Below, piece by piece: positions 27,289 through 40,900 of a stretch of 64,000 bases of DNA. The translations under genes were made by a program, and so were the position numbers. The notes under the pieces were generated by a model. The model made no database searches. It saw only the letters and a program-made list of their open reading frames with translations, and was not told the DNA's origin. This DNA is from Antedon mediterranea (lineage: Eukaryota; Echinodermata; Crinoidea; Comatulida; Antedonidae): the NCBI RefSeq assembly GCF_964355755.1, contig NC_092674.1:4595001-4659000 (forward strand). The letters run 5' to 3'. Within the stretch, counting starts at the first letter, position 1. Each line of letters starts with the position of its first letter.

Positions 27289-27389
27289 AGCCTGATTCCC
27301 ACTAGGACGCAACGCAAGGACCTAAGCGTTTCCGTCGTTGCGCCTGCGTCTGCGTCCTTGCGTTGCGTCTCTCTAGTGAAAACCACGCT
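27289..27389. mobile_element. Family B MITE, internally deleted
   Basis: AGCCTGATTCCCACTAGGAC ... TCTAGTGAAAACCACGCT, 101 bases; the CCAAT-rich core is gone. Confidence 0.85.
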
Positions 27390-29799
27390 TTAGGGATAGA
27401 ACGTACGGGGTTGTGTTTGTTTGAGGCCTCTAAGACACCTACGTATTTTAACTAAAAAAACAAGGGTGCAGAGATGTATACATATTTTGCATTCTTGTTG
27501 ATTTAGAAAGAAGTATATAAATTATCATGTAACCTGTCAAATATTAATACATACATGAAAAATGTTACCTCATTAGTTGGTTCTCCATCAACAACAACGC
27601 GCGCCTGCCAATTTTAATTGATAGTAAATGATTTAAAGAGACAACGTCGACGAGATAAGATTGTATCAATTAGGAACATCAGCACCAACATTAAAATAAA
27701 TGACTCAGGTTTGCCATGATTTAGTGTACAATTATTCAGGTCGGTATTCGTGTAGGACTGAATAAATGAAAATATTTTACATTTTAAATACATAATTTGT
27801 ATATGGTTTGACCATAAGACAAATCGATACATCGGTACATCGTTATTAGTATGAGTATGTACAAACGATGTATCGTTCATGATATGATCTTTTACAATTT
27901 TCATATTGATTTTAATATTTTTCTGAGACAGATTACCTCTAATAAGAACATTGATTATTTTACGTATCAATTTAAATTATTGTTTTAATTTTTATTTGCT
28001 TTTCTGAATTTTGCTTTTTGATAAAAATCTATCAACAAAAAAGAATTGAACTGAACAAAGTAGACTCTAATGTGTATGATATAATTCAAATTTACTGTAT
28101 ATGTTATAGATATTATATAAAATGTGAACCTACTCGAAGGTATATATCAAAATTGTGATATACAGTTGGATCTTGTTTGAAGGCCTACTTATTATGATCG
28201 AATATTACAACCGAAAAAAATTGAAGCGAGAGATCGTGGATTTATAGCTACAGGTCGTAATAATAATTGAACTGCGAGCCAATATAAAGGAGGGTGTAAA
28301 GATGTTTATATCCAATCAGGTTTGGGAATACAATGGATGGATGGAAAAGCTTGTGGTGTAATGATATGACGATATCTACTTATGAAACAGAATAATTCGA
28401 ATATCGGTTGGGGTGATAGTATTCACGCTTGCCAATTTACGCTTTATTGATTCATTATCATATCTTTATTACTTAATAATAATAATATACAATATAATAA
28501 TAATACATTACTTTAGATGAAGTCTTTACATTGATAAATACATAAATGGATACATACATAAATTGATATTACACATATATTTTGATTATGCATTATAATA
28601 GATATTAAAATATTACCAATCTCAGTCTCAGTACTGCAAGTTAGAGTAAATATATTTACTTTAACAATCTGTCGAAATAAATTCTACTATTAATTACATT
28701 TTTTACGAGATTGCGTGCTTAGAAACTTGTTACAGGCATGAACTGCATAATGAGACCGTTCGAGATTTCCTAGCCGCGTGTCTTACTCTGCGAGCGGCAA
28801 AGCCAGCTAGCATTATTATATAGGTGACGTATTAGATATAAAATGTTTCCGACATTTCTTCACTTATATCCCTGTAATTATAGTAGGCCTACACTCAGGC
28901 CTATATCTATTTATGTTTGCTATTGTAGCTAGGCCCAGACGCTGCTACTATCAGCCTTCCAGACGGTCTCGGCCTACTCCAATCCGAAATGCATCATGGG
29001 TAAAGGCATAATCTACAACGTTTACGCTTGTCTTTTGTAATCTTCAATTAAAATCGACGAATATGCTGACAACCCATAAAATTAAATATTAATTAATATT
29101 AATTATATAATGAAAACTGGATATCAACATTACGTAACAGGACAAGGTGGTAGGCCTGTCTGTCCCTTGCATGTAAAGCAAATTAAAATACCAACTTTGT
29201 TTCGATTACTTTACATGTCGTTGACAACAATATTCCGTGATAAATCCAAAAATGTACTTATTTTATTATACTCACCTGGTTCGTCTGTCAACGAGAACTC
29301 GTCCTCTACGCATATAAGTTTTCGCCATAATTCTCAAAATCTTGTAAAACACAAGGAATTATATTTACACACAAGATAAAAACAATTTTAAATCAAAATA
29401 GACAACTATGCGGCAATAGCTGATCTATCGGTTAAAATCCATACTGGCTTCAGGAGCAGAAAGAACATCTTGATTTCATTGGCTACAGTGCGGTGTTAAC
29501 ACAACTCATGCTATACACTAAATGTAGCAATAAAACACAGAGCAAACAGAATCATACATCAAAATACGGATAGTAAAGAAAACGACACGGAGACGTTACC
29601 TGTGCATAAAGCACACCACGTGATTGCTGCATATATAAACGCTACGATTTTCAAATTTTATTACAAAGCGAGCAGATTTTCATAGAGGGAAATTAGTCCG
29701 ATAAGTGAATAAGATAGACTCGTAACTTTAGATTTTTTTTGTGTATTGTGTGTGATTTTGATCTGAGTAATCATAAAGTCCGAATCGAGGTTTGTAGTC

Positions 29800-29905
29800 G
29801 CATAAAAACACGACTCTACAGCTCACTATGTCGGTCGGTTGGTTGGTCGGTCGGTAAACACTAAACTCAAATTTGCGCACGCAACTGCAGCCATGTAGGC
29901 CTATA
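29800..29905 (-). repeat. Family E dispersed repeat, copy 2
   Basis: Inverse of copy 1 with a longer ACCG/ACCA run, flanked by CTGTAGAGTCGTG and GGCTGCAGTTGCGTGCGC. Confidence 0.75.
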
Positions 29906-31910
29906 TGACCTTGTTTTTTTATATTAGCGGAATGCAGTGTTAGAAACACTGACCGTATTCACCATTCACACTAAGGCTAGTGGAAACACCCTTACAAATA
30001 AAAAAAAATCGTATCTAAGAGAATACAATATAAAAGAAATACTTATTGAGTTAAGTAAAATACTTAATAATTAAGGAAAATATCTCTGTGTGATTGGTGA
30101 ATATATGACCACAGGACTTTTAAGTGGGGCTTGCCCAGAGCCTAAAAATTGTAACATTAAGTGCTGGAACTAGTGTTCTAACTTTTAAATCGAGCTTTCC
30201 AATTTCCCACACCACTTCCTGACGATTCTCTGCACTATCTTAATTTCTTCAACATACCAATATCATAGGAACAACTGATGGAATGGTTTAAAAGTTTAGA
30301 TAAAACAAATGTCACATGGAACCCTTTGTATTTAGGAATTAGAACTGCATAAATCATGACAATGGCATAGAAACAATACGAGAATCCAATACACCATAAA
30401 AAAACAATGCTGGCAGCAATAGGAAATAGATCTTATAGATTATTAAGATATACATTTATTTTATCTTTAATTCATATAATAAAATTAAATAGATCTAGGT
30501 ATTAAGCCACCGTTGACAAATCCCTCGTTCTTCATATCAGTTATGGCAACTTAAGTTTCATCGATATATAACTGTATATTATAATAATGATATATTTATT
30601 ATACTTCCCCAAGAGGTTGTCGTCTTGAAATGTTATTACGATTCCAAACGACAGTAATCCAAAACTCTAATTATAATCATACTTTGGTTGAATATTGCAA
30701 TAAACCATAAAGGTGACCGTTTACATATCCTAAGATTTACAGAGATTTAGAAACTTGTTCAAGATATGTAGAAAATACACTGACTGATAATGCCAATGTA
30801 AATCTTCCAATATGTTCATAATACATCGAAACGATGTTTGTATGCTGCATGCTATATACTCGAATTGGGGTTGCTGCAAACTAGAGCAGTTGCGCATGCG
30901 CTGGACGCATTTTATCAAAGTCTACCTACACGCCGAACGGGAACGCGTATTCATTTGCTCTTAGAAATTGCTAGGATATTCACATAAAAAAATGTTCGCG
31001 CATTAATTTCTTTCGAGACAGAATCACTATAGTGGGTTAACCTGTAAAACAAGTAATCAGCGACGCACACATTCAAATGCTGGTAAACAAATAACGATTT
31101 TTTTGTACGCGCGCGTCACTCCGTCTCGTAAATGTTTCAGTGTTACGGGTATTAATTTTACGATTTAATGGCGGCCATTAAAAACAATACGTTCTACACA
31201 TATCTCGCAGGTTGTAAAACCCTTTGCTCAATGAAACAGCTATATATAAAAAGCGATTTATTATAGAATATCAATTTTTGAGACATTTTTCAGAATATAA
31301 TATAATACGGACTATCAAAATATCATTACGCTCAAAATCAATGTTCTCCCACGTATAGTTACTGTCTAAATATCAGACAATATTGAACCACGTTAAAATA
31401 TAACTATAGTATACACCTCAGAGAAATGTATATGAATATCAAAGAATCGCTGTAAAGCACTACGAATGTACTTATTTTCACGATGTACTCGCGACTAAAC
31501 AGTTGTCGAGTCAAAAAGTCATTCTCAGAGAAACACAGAATTTGACTAAAACAAAAAGTCGCAAAAACAAATGCATCAAAATGCCAGAAAATTAGCATGG
31601 TTTAAAATGATCATGATTATTTTCAAGCAACGGAAGAAACAAATCGATCTGTTTCAGGTTTAAAATACCGATACGCCCGACAAGTTCATCGTCAGTGAAA
31701 ATAGCAACGTGTGTTAGATATAGTTGATTTATAGCGATTAGCTTTGCATCAATTCTTTGAAAAAATGATAAAAATAATGATATACCACAACGCTTAGACG
31801 CATATATGAGGCGAGAGGTGCGTTGTCCATCCAACAGTGTAAAAATTAATCGCATTATAAAATGTAAAAAGAAAATATTCAAAATTCTCATTTGAAACAA
31901 TAATTGTGTT

Positions 31911-34900
31911 CTACGGTTCTTTCTTCAGGCTTTCCAGAAGTGCATGCATCCACAGTGCCACGGCAGAGGCTCCGGGGTCTTGTTTAGTTATAAGTTGTGC
32001 ATTAACGTAGCTAGCCCTGCCAGCCCTGGCTTTCATCGACGCAGTTTCTGATGCGGCTTTGTCTGCGGCCTAAATGTAAACAATTTAGACAACATAAAAC
32101 TGAGTTCTATTTTGGCTTTTTTTCGGTATAAATGAGTTATTCTAGTTAATTTAGGTAAAATAAATATATACAATAGAAAAAAACCCAGAACAACCTTCAC
32201 AGCCTTTTCCAACAGAGAAGTCCAATCTTTACTGCTGTTCGTATCGTTAACGAATGTTTTATGTGCGGCATGCAACGGATCGAGCTGAGATTAAAAATTA
32301 GAAAAAAAAAACAATTTAAAACTATGTAGTGTGAAAAGTTGTAAGACATCCAACTTACATTGCAACAAAACCAATTTAATGAAAAGCTGCAACATACAAA
32401 AAATTAAACGAAAGTTGCAACAGAGCCAATTTGCAAGAAAGTTGCAACAAAACCAATTTTGAAGGAAAGTGGCAACAGAACCAATTTACTGGAAAGTTGC
32501 AACAGAACCAACTTACTGGAAAGTTGCAACATAACCAATTTGCAGGAAAGTTGCAACAGAACCAATTTGCAGGAAAGTTGCAACAAAAATAATTTGTAAG
32601 AAAGTTGCAAGAAAACCAATTTGCAAGAAAGTTGCAACAGAACCAATTTGCAAGAAAGTTGCAACAGAACTAATTTACTGGAAAGTTGCAACAGAACCAA
32701 TTTACTGGAAAGTTGCAACAGAACCAATTTGCAGGAAAGTTGCAACAAAACAAATTTGCAGGGAAGGTATAGCAACAGAACCAATTTACAAGAAAGTTTC
32801 AACAGAACCAATTTGCAAGAAAGTTGCAACAGAATCAATTTGCAGGAAAGTTGCAACAAAACAAATTTGCAGGGAAAGTATAGCAACAGAACCAATTTAC
32901 TGGAAAGTTGCAACAGAACCAATTTACTGGAAAGTTGTAACAGAGCCAATTTACTGGAAGGTTGCAACAGACCCAATTTACTGGAAAGTTGGAACAGAAG
33001 CAATTTGCAAGAAATTTGCAACAGAACCAATTTGCAGAAAATTTGCAACAGAACCAATTTGCAGGAAAGTTGCAACAAAACACATTTGCAGGGAAAGTAG
33101 CAACAGAGTCAATTTTACTCATTCTACTTTCTTACACTGCTATCATAGTAGGAGTCTATGCCTACTTCTAGAAAGACAACTAGTTTGTCTAAACCTTTAT
33201 TTCTCATTCTGTATTCACATCAAGTTCGTTATTCGCAAAGCACACATGACTTTAGGAGTTTCAACGTTTACACTATTAGTCGAAAAATCTATTAGCAAGA
33301 CAATAAAATGCAAATATAGCATGCGAGACCTGATTGTACAGTACAGTTAACCTTTCAGTTATATTATTCGAAATTGATTTTTCTTAGTTTTATTCCTCAT
33401 AAAACTAGTATGGAAATCCATCGGATAAATCAACGGAACATGAAAGTGCACATTCTGGGAAACTAAAATAAATTCTTGTACATTGTTATTGAACCTTATT
33501 TGGGAATATAATCTCTCCTTACTTATATGTTAAATAACTAATGAATTCTTCCCGTATTTTATCTATTAAATCAATTTACATAGAGGAAATCCTCAAATTA
33601 AATGCAAGTTTTTAAACTTATGGAATGACATTGATCTAGTTCTAAATCAAGTAGTACTGGGTGTGTTTCTAAATTTAGTTATTGGTGCTTGTCACTGTTT
33701 TGTTTTTATTGTACTTTTTATAATAATCCTTACTATGTTTCTGATATTAATATTTATATATATATATACATATTTTAATATAAATCCAAAGACAAATTAC
33801 TGAAAAAAATGACAATGATGTGGGTATCAGTGGCTGGATCTCAATGGAGATACAAAAAAAAAGCGAAAAGCTCAATGAAAACGATAAGTAAAACAGCCAA
33901 AAAAGTTAACAGAGCTTTCGGGCAACACTAGCCCTTCATCAGTGCAAGTGAAGAAATTTGTATAACGTCATTGTATAAGAGCTGGCAAGTGCTGCCTGGG
34001 AGGACAGGAATAAAAGCAATACAACTAGGGAGCCAGGGTGGAGTCTGAATAAGAGTAGAAAATAACTCTGAGCCAATGAATTTCTCCTTCAATACAATTA
34101 TTCTGATTCTGATTCAAATGCTCTTTCTCTAGTCTAAATAATTTCAAAAGATTGATTTCTGTTATTATTTAAGCTTTCCTTGTAAGACATAGACATCGCT
34201 TTATTCATCCATAAATTTGGAAATTGTTGCTGTAGTTAGTATTTAAAACTGTGAATTTATGTTTCATTTTCCAGTAGTGTTAGTTATGTTGGGTAGCCGA
34301 GTGGTTAGGACACTTGACTGTCATACAGAGAGACCCGAGTTCAATTCCTGACTACAAGTACTAGTCTACTCTCAACTATAAATGAGTAGGCCTACCTGGT
34401 TGAAAATTCTAGAGATGATACAATGTGCTCCTAACAGCTCATTACCCTACGTTCAGTAGGTATACGGGGTTTATCTTACCATTACATTTACAGTACGTTA
34501 TGTTTAATCTATTCCTATTGCTAATTGTTTTGATCTCTAATTTTGCATCATATTTCTCTCATACGACCAACCTCGTGGAAGCTTCGATTACAAATAAAGA
34601 TTATTATAATATCACATTGCCACATTGAACTCTGTCTATATAGTATCAAACTACTTTGACAAAAAAGTGTGATGTGCCCAAATAAAATATCATCATTTCC
34701 ATATATGGGCACAACACATTTTTTTGTCACAGAAAGTTTGATGTAGGCATTTATAGGCTTGCTTCCATGGTACCTTTCATTTATTTCGCCGATTCTGGTT
34801 AAATACCCATTTATACCTCTCGCTAAATATTTACAATGGCGGTAAGCCTACAATCTCATCATACTAATGTTATCCTTCATTAAGCTCAGTTCACACTGAG

Positions 34901-37900
34901 CCCGGAAAACGTAACTAGCACGGATTTTTATCTGGTCACCAGACTGGAATCCGGGCTCAATATGAACGTAGCTTTAATTCGTCGTAGGTAGATTATTCAT
35001 TAAATTAGAATAACTTCAACAGATAGTATAGTCAATAATTTCCCTTATCAATTCAGAGAATTATTATAATTATCTGAATCGAAAAATGATACAAAAATCG
35101 ATTAATCAAATAATTTAAAATGACATCTTTAAACATAGGCCTACATATACTTAAATTGTTACAGAAATCAGCTCGCAAAAAATGGTACATTCATGATTGC
35201 TTATAAATGCCGACTAGAGCAGTCTAATAGATGCACATTTCTACACTAGATCCAACGACATTTCAGGAAACAATAAAGAGGTAATCTCGCCTTTTTAACA
35301 GTACCGCACTTTAAAGTAACCGTGTCTATGAATTTCAATTATGCAAATATAAAACAATACACGCGCGCGTATAAATGTTAACTACGCGCTACTCATAATA
35401 AACTACATCCTATATAATATTCTATTAGATTAAACACAAGACATGCTTGTTTTGATCTGGGTGATGGATTGATAAATGGAAAAAAAAAACTATTAACCGA
35501 CGTCAATTTATTACAGGATGCTTTAAACTGTTGCATACATAGTACCTCATACCAAGGGTATTACACTGCATGCGTACATTGGACTAGATTGAAATATTAC
35601 TGACAACTGCCTCTAGGTATAGTCTTCTAATGGAAAACGCTCTTTAATAAATTTCAAAAAGACATTTAATCATTTTTGAAAATTACCGGGTAGAGACAAA
35701 ACACATTCAAGTTAGATGTGTTTTCACAGATAACCTTTCCATCAAATGGCGTTTCTCGAGAAGAACCACAATTTAAAAAGTATCTTAATCATATTATTAC
35801 CATTGTGTTTGTTGTTAATAAATAATATTTTGCTATGACTAATTAGAAGGTTAAAAGTGTGAACGTTTCAAAACACATTTTCAATGGAAAATCGAGGATT
35901 TTAAGATTGACATTTATTTATACTATTATACATTGGTTCGTAAATGAATACGTTTATAAATACCTGTTAAGTCGTGTTAATGAAAATGAGAAGAAATTAC
36001 AATAAAGGTGCGTGATTCCCACGAAAGATAAAAAAAGGAAAATCGAGGATTTTTTAAATAATTGGAACTAATGCTTGGTTCTCACTAGAGACGCAACACA
36101 ACGACGTAACGCAACTTAAGGGATTTGACCAATCACAAGCGATAGATTATTCGAACTGTCGCTTGCCATTGGTCAACTTGCTTGCGTTGCGTCTACGTTC
36201 TTACGTTGCTTCCAAGTGGGAACCAGGCTTTAGTATTTCATTTCTCATAAGATGGTTTCAGACTCGGGCCGAGTGGACCCGACTTTGGATCCTTATATGT
36301 AGTTGAGGTCTTATGCACGGTACGTTGAGCGAAGCAGTTAAGCTTGGTTCCCACTAGGATGCAACACAAGGACGAAAACGCAACGCAAGCGTGTTGACCA
36401 ATGACAAGCAGTTTAAATAATCCATCGCAAGTAATTGGTCAACTCTCTTAAGCGTGGTTCCCACTAGCGACGCAACACAAGGAGGTAACGCAACGCAAGT
36501 GAATTAACCAATCACAAGCGATGGCTTATTCGCTTGTGATTGCTAACTGTCTATAACTTCGCTTGTCATTGGTTAAAACGCTTGCGTTGCGTTTACGTCC
36601 TTGCGTTACGTTCTAGTAGGAACCAAGCTTTACGTTGCGTTACGTCTTTGCATTGCGTCTCTAGTGGGAACCAAGCTTTAAGCGTGGTTCCCACTAGCGA
36701 CGCAACACAAGGACGTAACGCAACGCAAGTGAATTGACCAATCACAAGCGATGGCTTATTCGCTTGTGATTGCTAACTGTCTATAACTTCGCTTGTCATT
36801 GGTTTAAACGCTTGCGTTGCGTTTACGTTCTTGCGTTACGTTCTAGTGGGAACCAAGCTTTAGGGAGAGGTTACAACACACGCCACACTCGAACTATCGG
36901 TGTACGACAGTTTTCCCAACCATTGTGTACGGTACGATAGTTTTTAATTACGGCGGCAAGGCATAATTGAAATATTTAAAAAAAAAAGACATTTGTTGAC
37001 GTACTTTAAACATTCCGCCTACATAAACAGTCGGTTGACAGAATAATTATTATTACCTTTATATCCCCAATGAATGGCAATTTGATAAGAAGCTGTATAT
37101 TCCTTTGACTCTGGATATTGGTTTATACAGTGAAAAATAAAAAAGTATGCTTGTGGTCACGTATAAGGCTTCTAGTATAATATTTCAGTTAATATCAGAA
37201 GTTTTCGGTCATTGAGCTTTGACTGGTTTTTTTTTATGTCGCCATTGTTTGACATTGCCTTCTATACCATACCATACAATAATGCACGTTCGCCATAATT
37301 GCGCCCAAAAGGCGTTTGGAAAATGACAATTTACACACGTATTTTCTAGTTCCCGTTCGACTGCTACACTAAATATGGAAAACACGTTTTTGCATTTCGT
37401 GCTTTCCATATATCTATCATCTATGGAGTGCAATCGGCGTCATAGGGAATGACGATTCTCTTAAATCATTATAAGTACATTGTTCGCACTAATAACGGTC
37501 AACTGCAACATACCGGAAAATGTGTCGGAAAATTCTGGCTCTCGCCAAATGGAATAATAAGTAACACTAATAACACGTGTCAGCGCTAACGGAAGAGCCA
37601 TCCATCTATGTGACGTAACTAGTATAGTGACTAGAGTACGAGGGAATCAGTGGCCAGATTGAAAAACAAAATAGTAAAACGCGATGTCAACACGATGGAG
37701 AGTATTGATTTGACTTCATGAGATAGTGAATCAATAAATATTGAAGGGTTTTCCCTGAAAAGGAGATATTCATTTTGATGATATGAGATTGTGTTTCCCG
37801 AAAGCTCTGTCTACACTATCAAACTAGTTAGACAGAATCAAAGTGTGATGTGCCCAAATATGGTAGTGATATGCTCAAATATGATAGTGATATGACATCA

Positions 37901-40900
37901 TCATGATGTCCATATATGGGCGTATTACATATTTTCCATGGTGTAGACATGGCTTAAAACTTGGTTCCAAATAGGACGTCAGCCCAACGCAAGTAATGAT
38001 GATTACAACACCTTTGTTTTATTTAAGTTCTATATACTTGTTCTTATGTAAAAGGGTCCTACAAAAAAACGAAGCTACAGCTTTTTATGCAGGATCCCTG
38101 TTTTTCAGTTGTACTGTAATTATGATGTACTGTAATTGATGACTATATAAATGTGGAATAAATGAAATGAAAATGTATGATGATCCGTCGCGTCGTGATT
38201 GTCAGATTACATTCGTTGCAGTGTGAACGGGTGTTTGTGTTGATGCATATTAAGAAACACATTCGTATATTATATAAATAGAATAGAATAGCAATGCAAA
38301 CTAGTACAAACCATTGTTCTGTCGCCAGGCTCAGCTCCACCGTACCTAATGGAAATAAGGAACATTCAACATCACAACGTTCATTGTAATACACCACCTA
38401 GTATGGGTTCAAGACGGAGTTTTGCCCTAAAATATTTTGGCACATATGGCGTTTCATACGTGTACTACTTGAGCTTGTAAACTGTATTTCAGACAAACAT
38501 CGAAAAGCCTCGAAATGAATACAGACTTGGAGTAAGTCTATACGCCACCAATTATCTCTCAAATCTCGATATCTTACTAATTTACACACAAAAAAGGTTG
38601 AAGAAACTGTTTCAATTAATTTAATAACAACCAACCTCGACACAGCAGTCATTCCCGCATAAAGTGCGTCAATCCAAGATGGCGGATTCGTGTCTGTGCG
38701 CAGTTTCCCTGCCGCAGCAGTTAGAAACAAGCTGTATAACTATAGTAAATACAATAAAACGATGATAAAGTTAGACAAAGAAAAATAGTAAATAAAACAC
38801 ATCAATAAAGAAAAGAATTGCGTTCCGCTTCACTAAATTCACGTGTAAAGCTCTGTCTACGCTATAAAACTTTATGTGACAAAAAAATGTGATGTGCTCA
38901 TATATGAACACACGATAATGATGTCAAATTACTACCATATTTGGGCACACCACACGTTTTTGTCAAAGTAGTTCGATAGTGTAGACAGCTTAAGAAGTTC
39001 AGAAACTGAGGAACCACGTACAGAGGCGAACATAATCCACGATCAACGTATATACGTTTCGTTACCCCACATGATTCCCGCCTTTAATTGTGTTGGACCG
39101 TTTCTGTAGTAGCCGATTGGCCTATTATGTTTAACATGTGATTATGATCTCAGTAAAGCTTGGTTACCACTAGGACGTAACGCAAGGACGTACACACAAC
39201 GCAATCGTATTGACCAATGACAAGCGACAGTTCGAATAATCCATCGCGTGTCATTGGTCAAATTACTGGCGTTGCTCTTACGTCCTAGTGGGAACCAATC
39301 TTAAAATACATTACTATGTGCAATGCTATATGACGCACACAACGAGTACGTCATCTGGCATTTACATCCAGTTTACTTACCCCACCTGATGCCCCTCCCA
39401 TCGTGTTCTCAAGGGACTCGGCGGCAGATATCAGAATAGCATAAACACTATAGTTTGAAAACCCATCTAACAAGGCTAGGATTCCTTAAAAAAAGCATAA
39501 TAAAGTTAAATAACGACAGAGTTAGCATTTCAAATTTTATTTACGTTTACGACGACACAATAAAATAAACAATCGTAAATATTAACTATGAGTGTCATTA
39601 TTCAAGAGAAACATCACATATACATTTGAAACCAAATTCAGAATAATATTGTTATCGTCTGACGTAATCTTCTTGAGAAAAACAACTAAAAAGGCAGTTT
39701 ATCAAAAGATATCTTTACTACATTAACGTCAAATTTCACGTCAATAAGTTCCAGGCTGCAAGACGCATTATGCAGATTAAAACTGAAATGCCCACTTCAC
39801 CGGATACCCTTTTTTGGGGGGCTTTATAAATATTTTGCTAGGAAATTTAGCTGGTAAAAATGTATCTGCTTTAGGCTAATAATATTTAGCCTTGTGTTAC
39901 AAGATATTGAAATAGCATTTAGCGTGTCATTTAAAAGTAAGCAATCCGATACCTGCATTTCAACTATCATTAAGCCCCTTTTTTCAACAAGGCAAATACA
40001 TTCACGCGAATCTAAAGCTCTGTCGACACTATCAAACTTTATGTGACAAAAAATATGATGTGCCCATATATGTACATGATGATGTCATGTCACTACCATA
40101 TTTGGCCATATCACTACCATATTTGGCCATATCACTACCATATTCGGACACATCATACTTTTTTTTGGTCAAATTATTTTGACAGTGTAGACAACATTTT
40201 ATATAACGTTTATCAGCTCTGATTCGTGGCGATTTCACGCGTCACAAACCAACACTTTTTATTGGCGCAAATTACATGCGTGTATTGAATATGCATGAGT
40301 TCTAATTGGTGACGAAAACCAGAATATAATAGCGCATTAAATATCATGATCATGCGCAGAATTATCTTTTTTTACCAAGATGCGTAGTTGAGTTGGGCAT
40401 CGTGTGACAACGAAAGGTCCCTAAAGCTTGGTTTCCACTAAGACGCAACGCAAGGACGTAAACGCGACGCGACAGTGCGAATAATCCATCGCTTGTGATT
40501 GGTCAACTCACTTACATTGCGTTGTGTTGCGTCTCAGTGGGAAGCAAGCATAATGTATACGTACACGCAAGCCTGCATGATGCAAATCTTTTATATTAAA
40601 ACTAAGCAAACATACATAAGTTAGGCCTACTTATGATCTAAAACATTGCTTTCACTTCTAACGACGCAAGTGAAATATATCTATGTGAACTTGCCTAATC
40701 TAGGTTGTAATTTGGCCTTTCACTAAGAGATTCTATTAAACTCCTTGAATTATTGCGAGCAATTTAGGTTTTTCAATCTTTGTCGATCAGTCACGTGTTT
40801 AGTTTGATTTCAATAAATCAAAACAGAAACTTATTTTGTTTTTCTTTTCTTCATTTTCCTTCGTAATTTAACAAAAACTGAAAAATTCAAAATAATTCGA

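Larger units (their letters stand above)
1..31910. other. Left flank without recognised genes
   Basis: Apart from the repeats listed separately, this is AT-rich DNA with short open frames that show no family signature. A gene with short exons could be missed. The part just left of TKFC (31000-31200) is richer in CG and has the palindrome TTAATGGCGGCCATTAA, so a promoter there is possible but unsupported. Confidence 0.6.
32285..38311. other. TKFC intron 13
   Basis: 6.0 kb holding the 27-base minisatellite, the Penelope-like block, the tRNA-like sequence, family A copies 8 and 9, M1, and the family B cluster at 36072-36859. The rest is unique AT-rich sequence. Confidence 0.85.

Noticed and set aside
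31141-31190. YY1-like promoter palindrome TTAATGGCGGCCATTAA
   Set aside because: Suggestive of a start site, but no coding exon could be attached to it.
31592-31900. 102-residue minus-strand frame just after the TKFC stop
   Set aside because: Probably TKFC 3' untranslated or flanking DNA; no recognisable domain or splice link.
32404-33100. Long repetitive open frames (up to 224 residues) on both strands
   Set aside because: They are produced by the 27-base minisatellite, whose unit is a multiple of three; no start context, splice sites or family match.
34285-34350. Functional tRNA gene
   Set aside because: A- and B-box-like motifs are present, but acceptor and anticodon stems do not pair; kept as a tRNA-derived repeat.
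38398-38730. 110-residue minus-strand frame as one gene
   Set aside because: It is TKFC exon 12 read through its donor at 38635 into intron 12.
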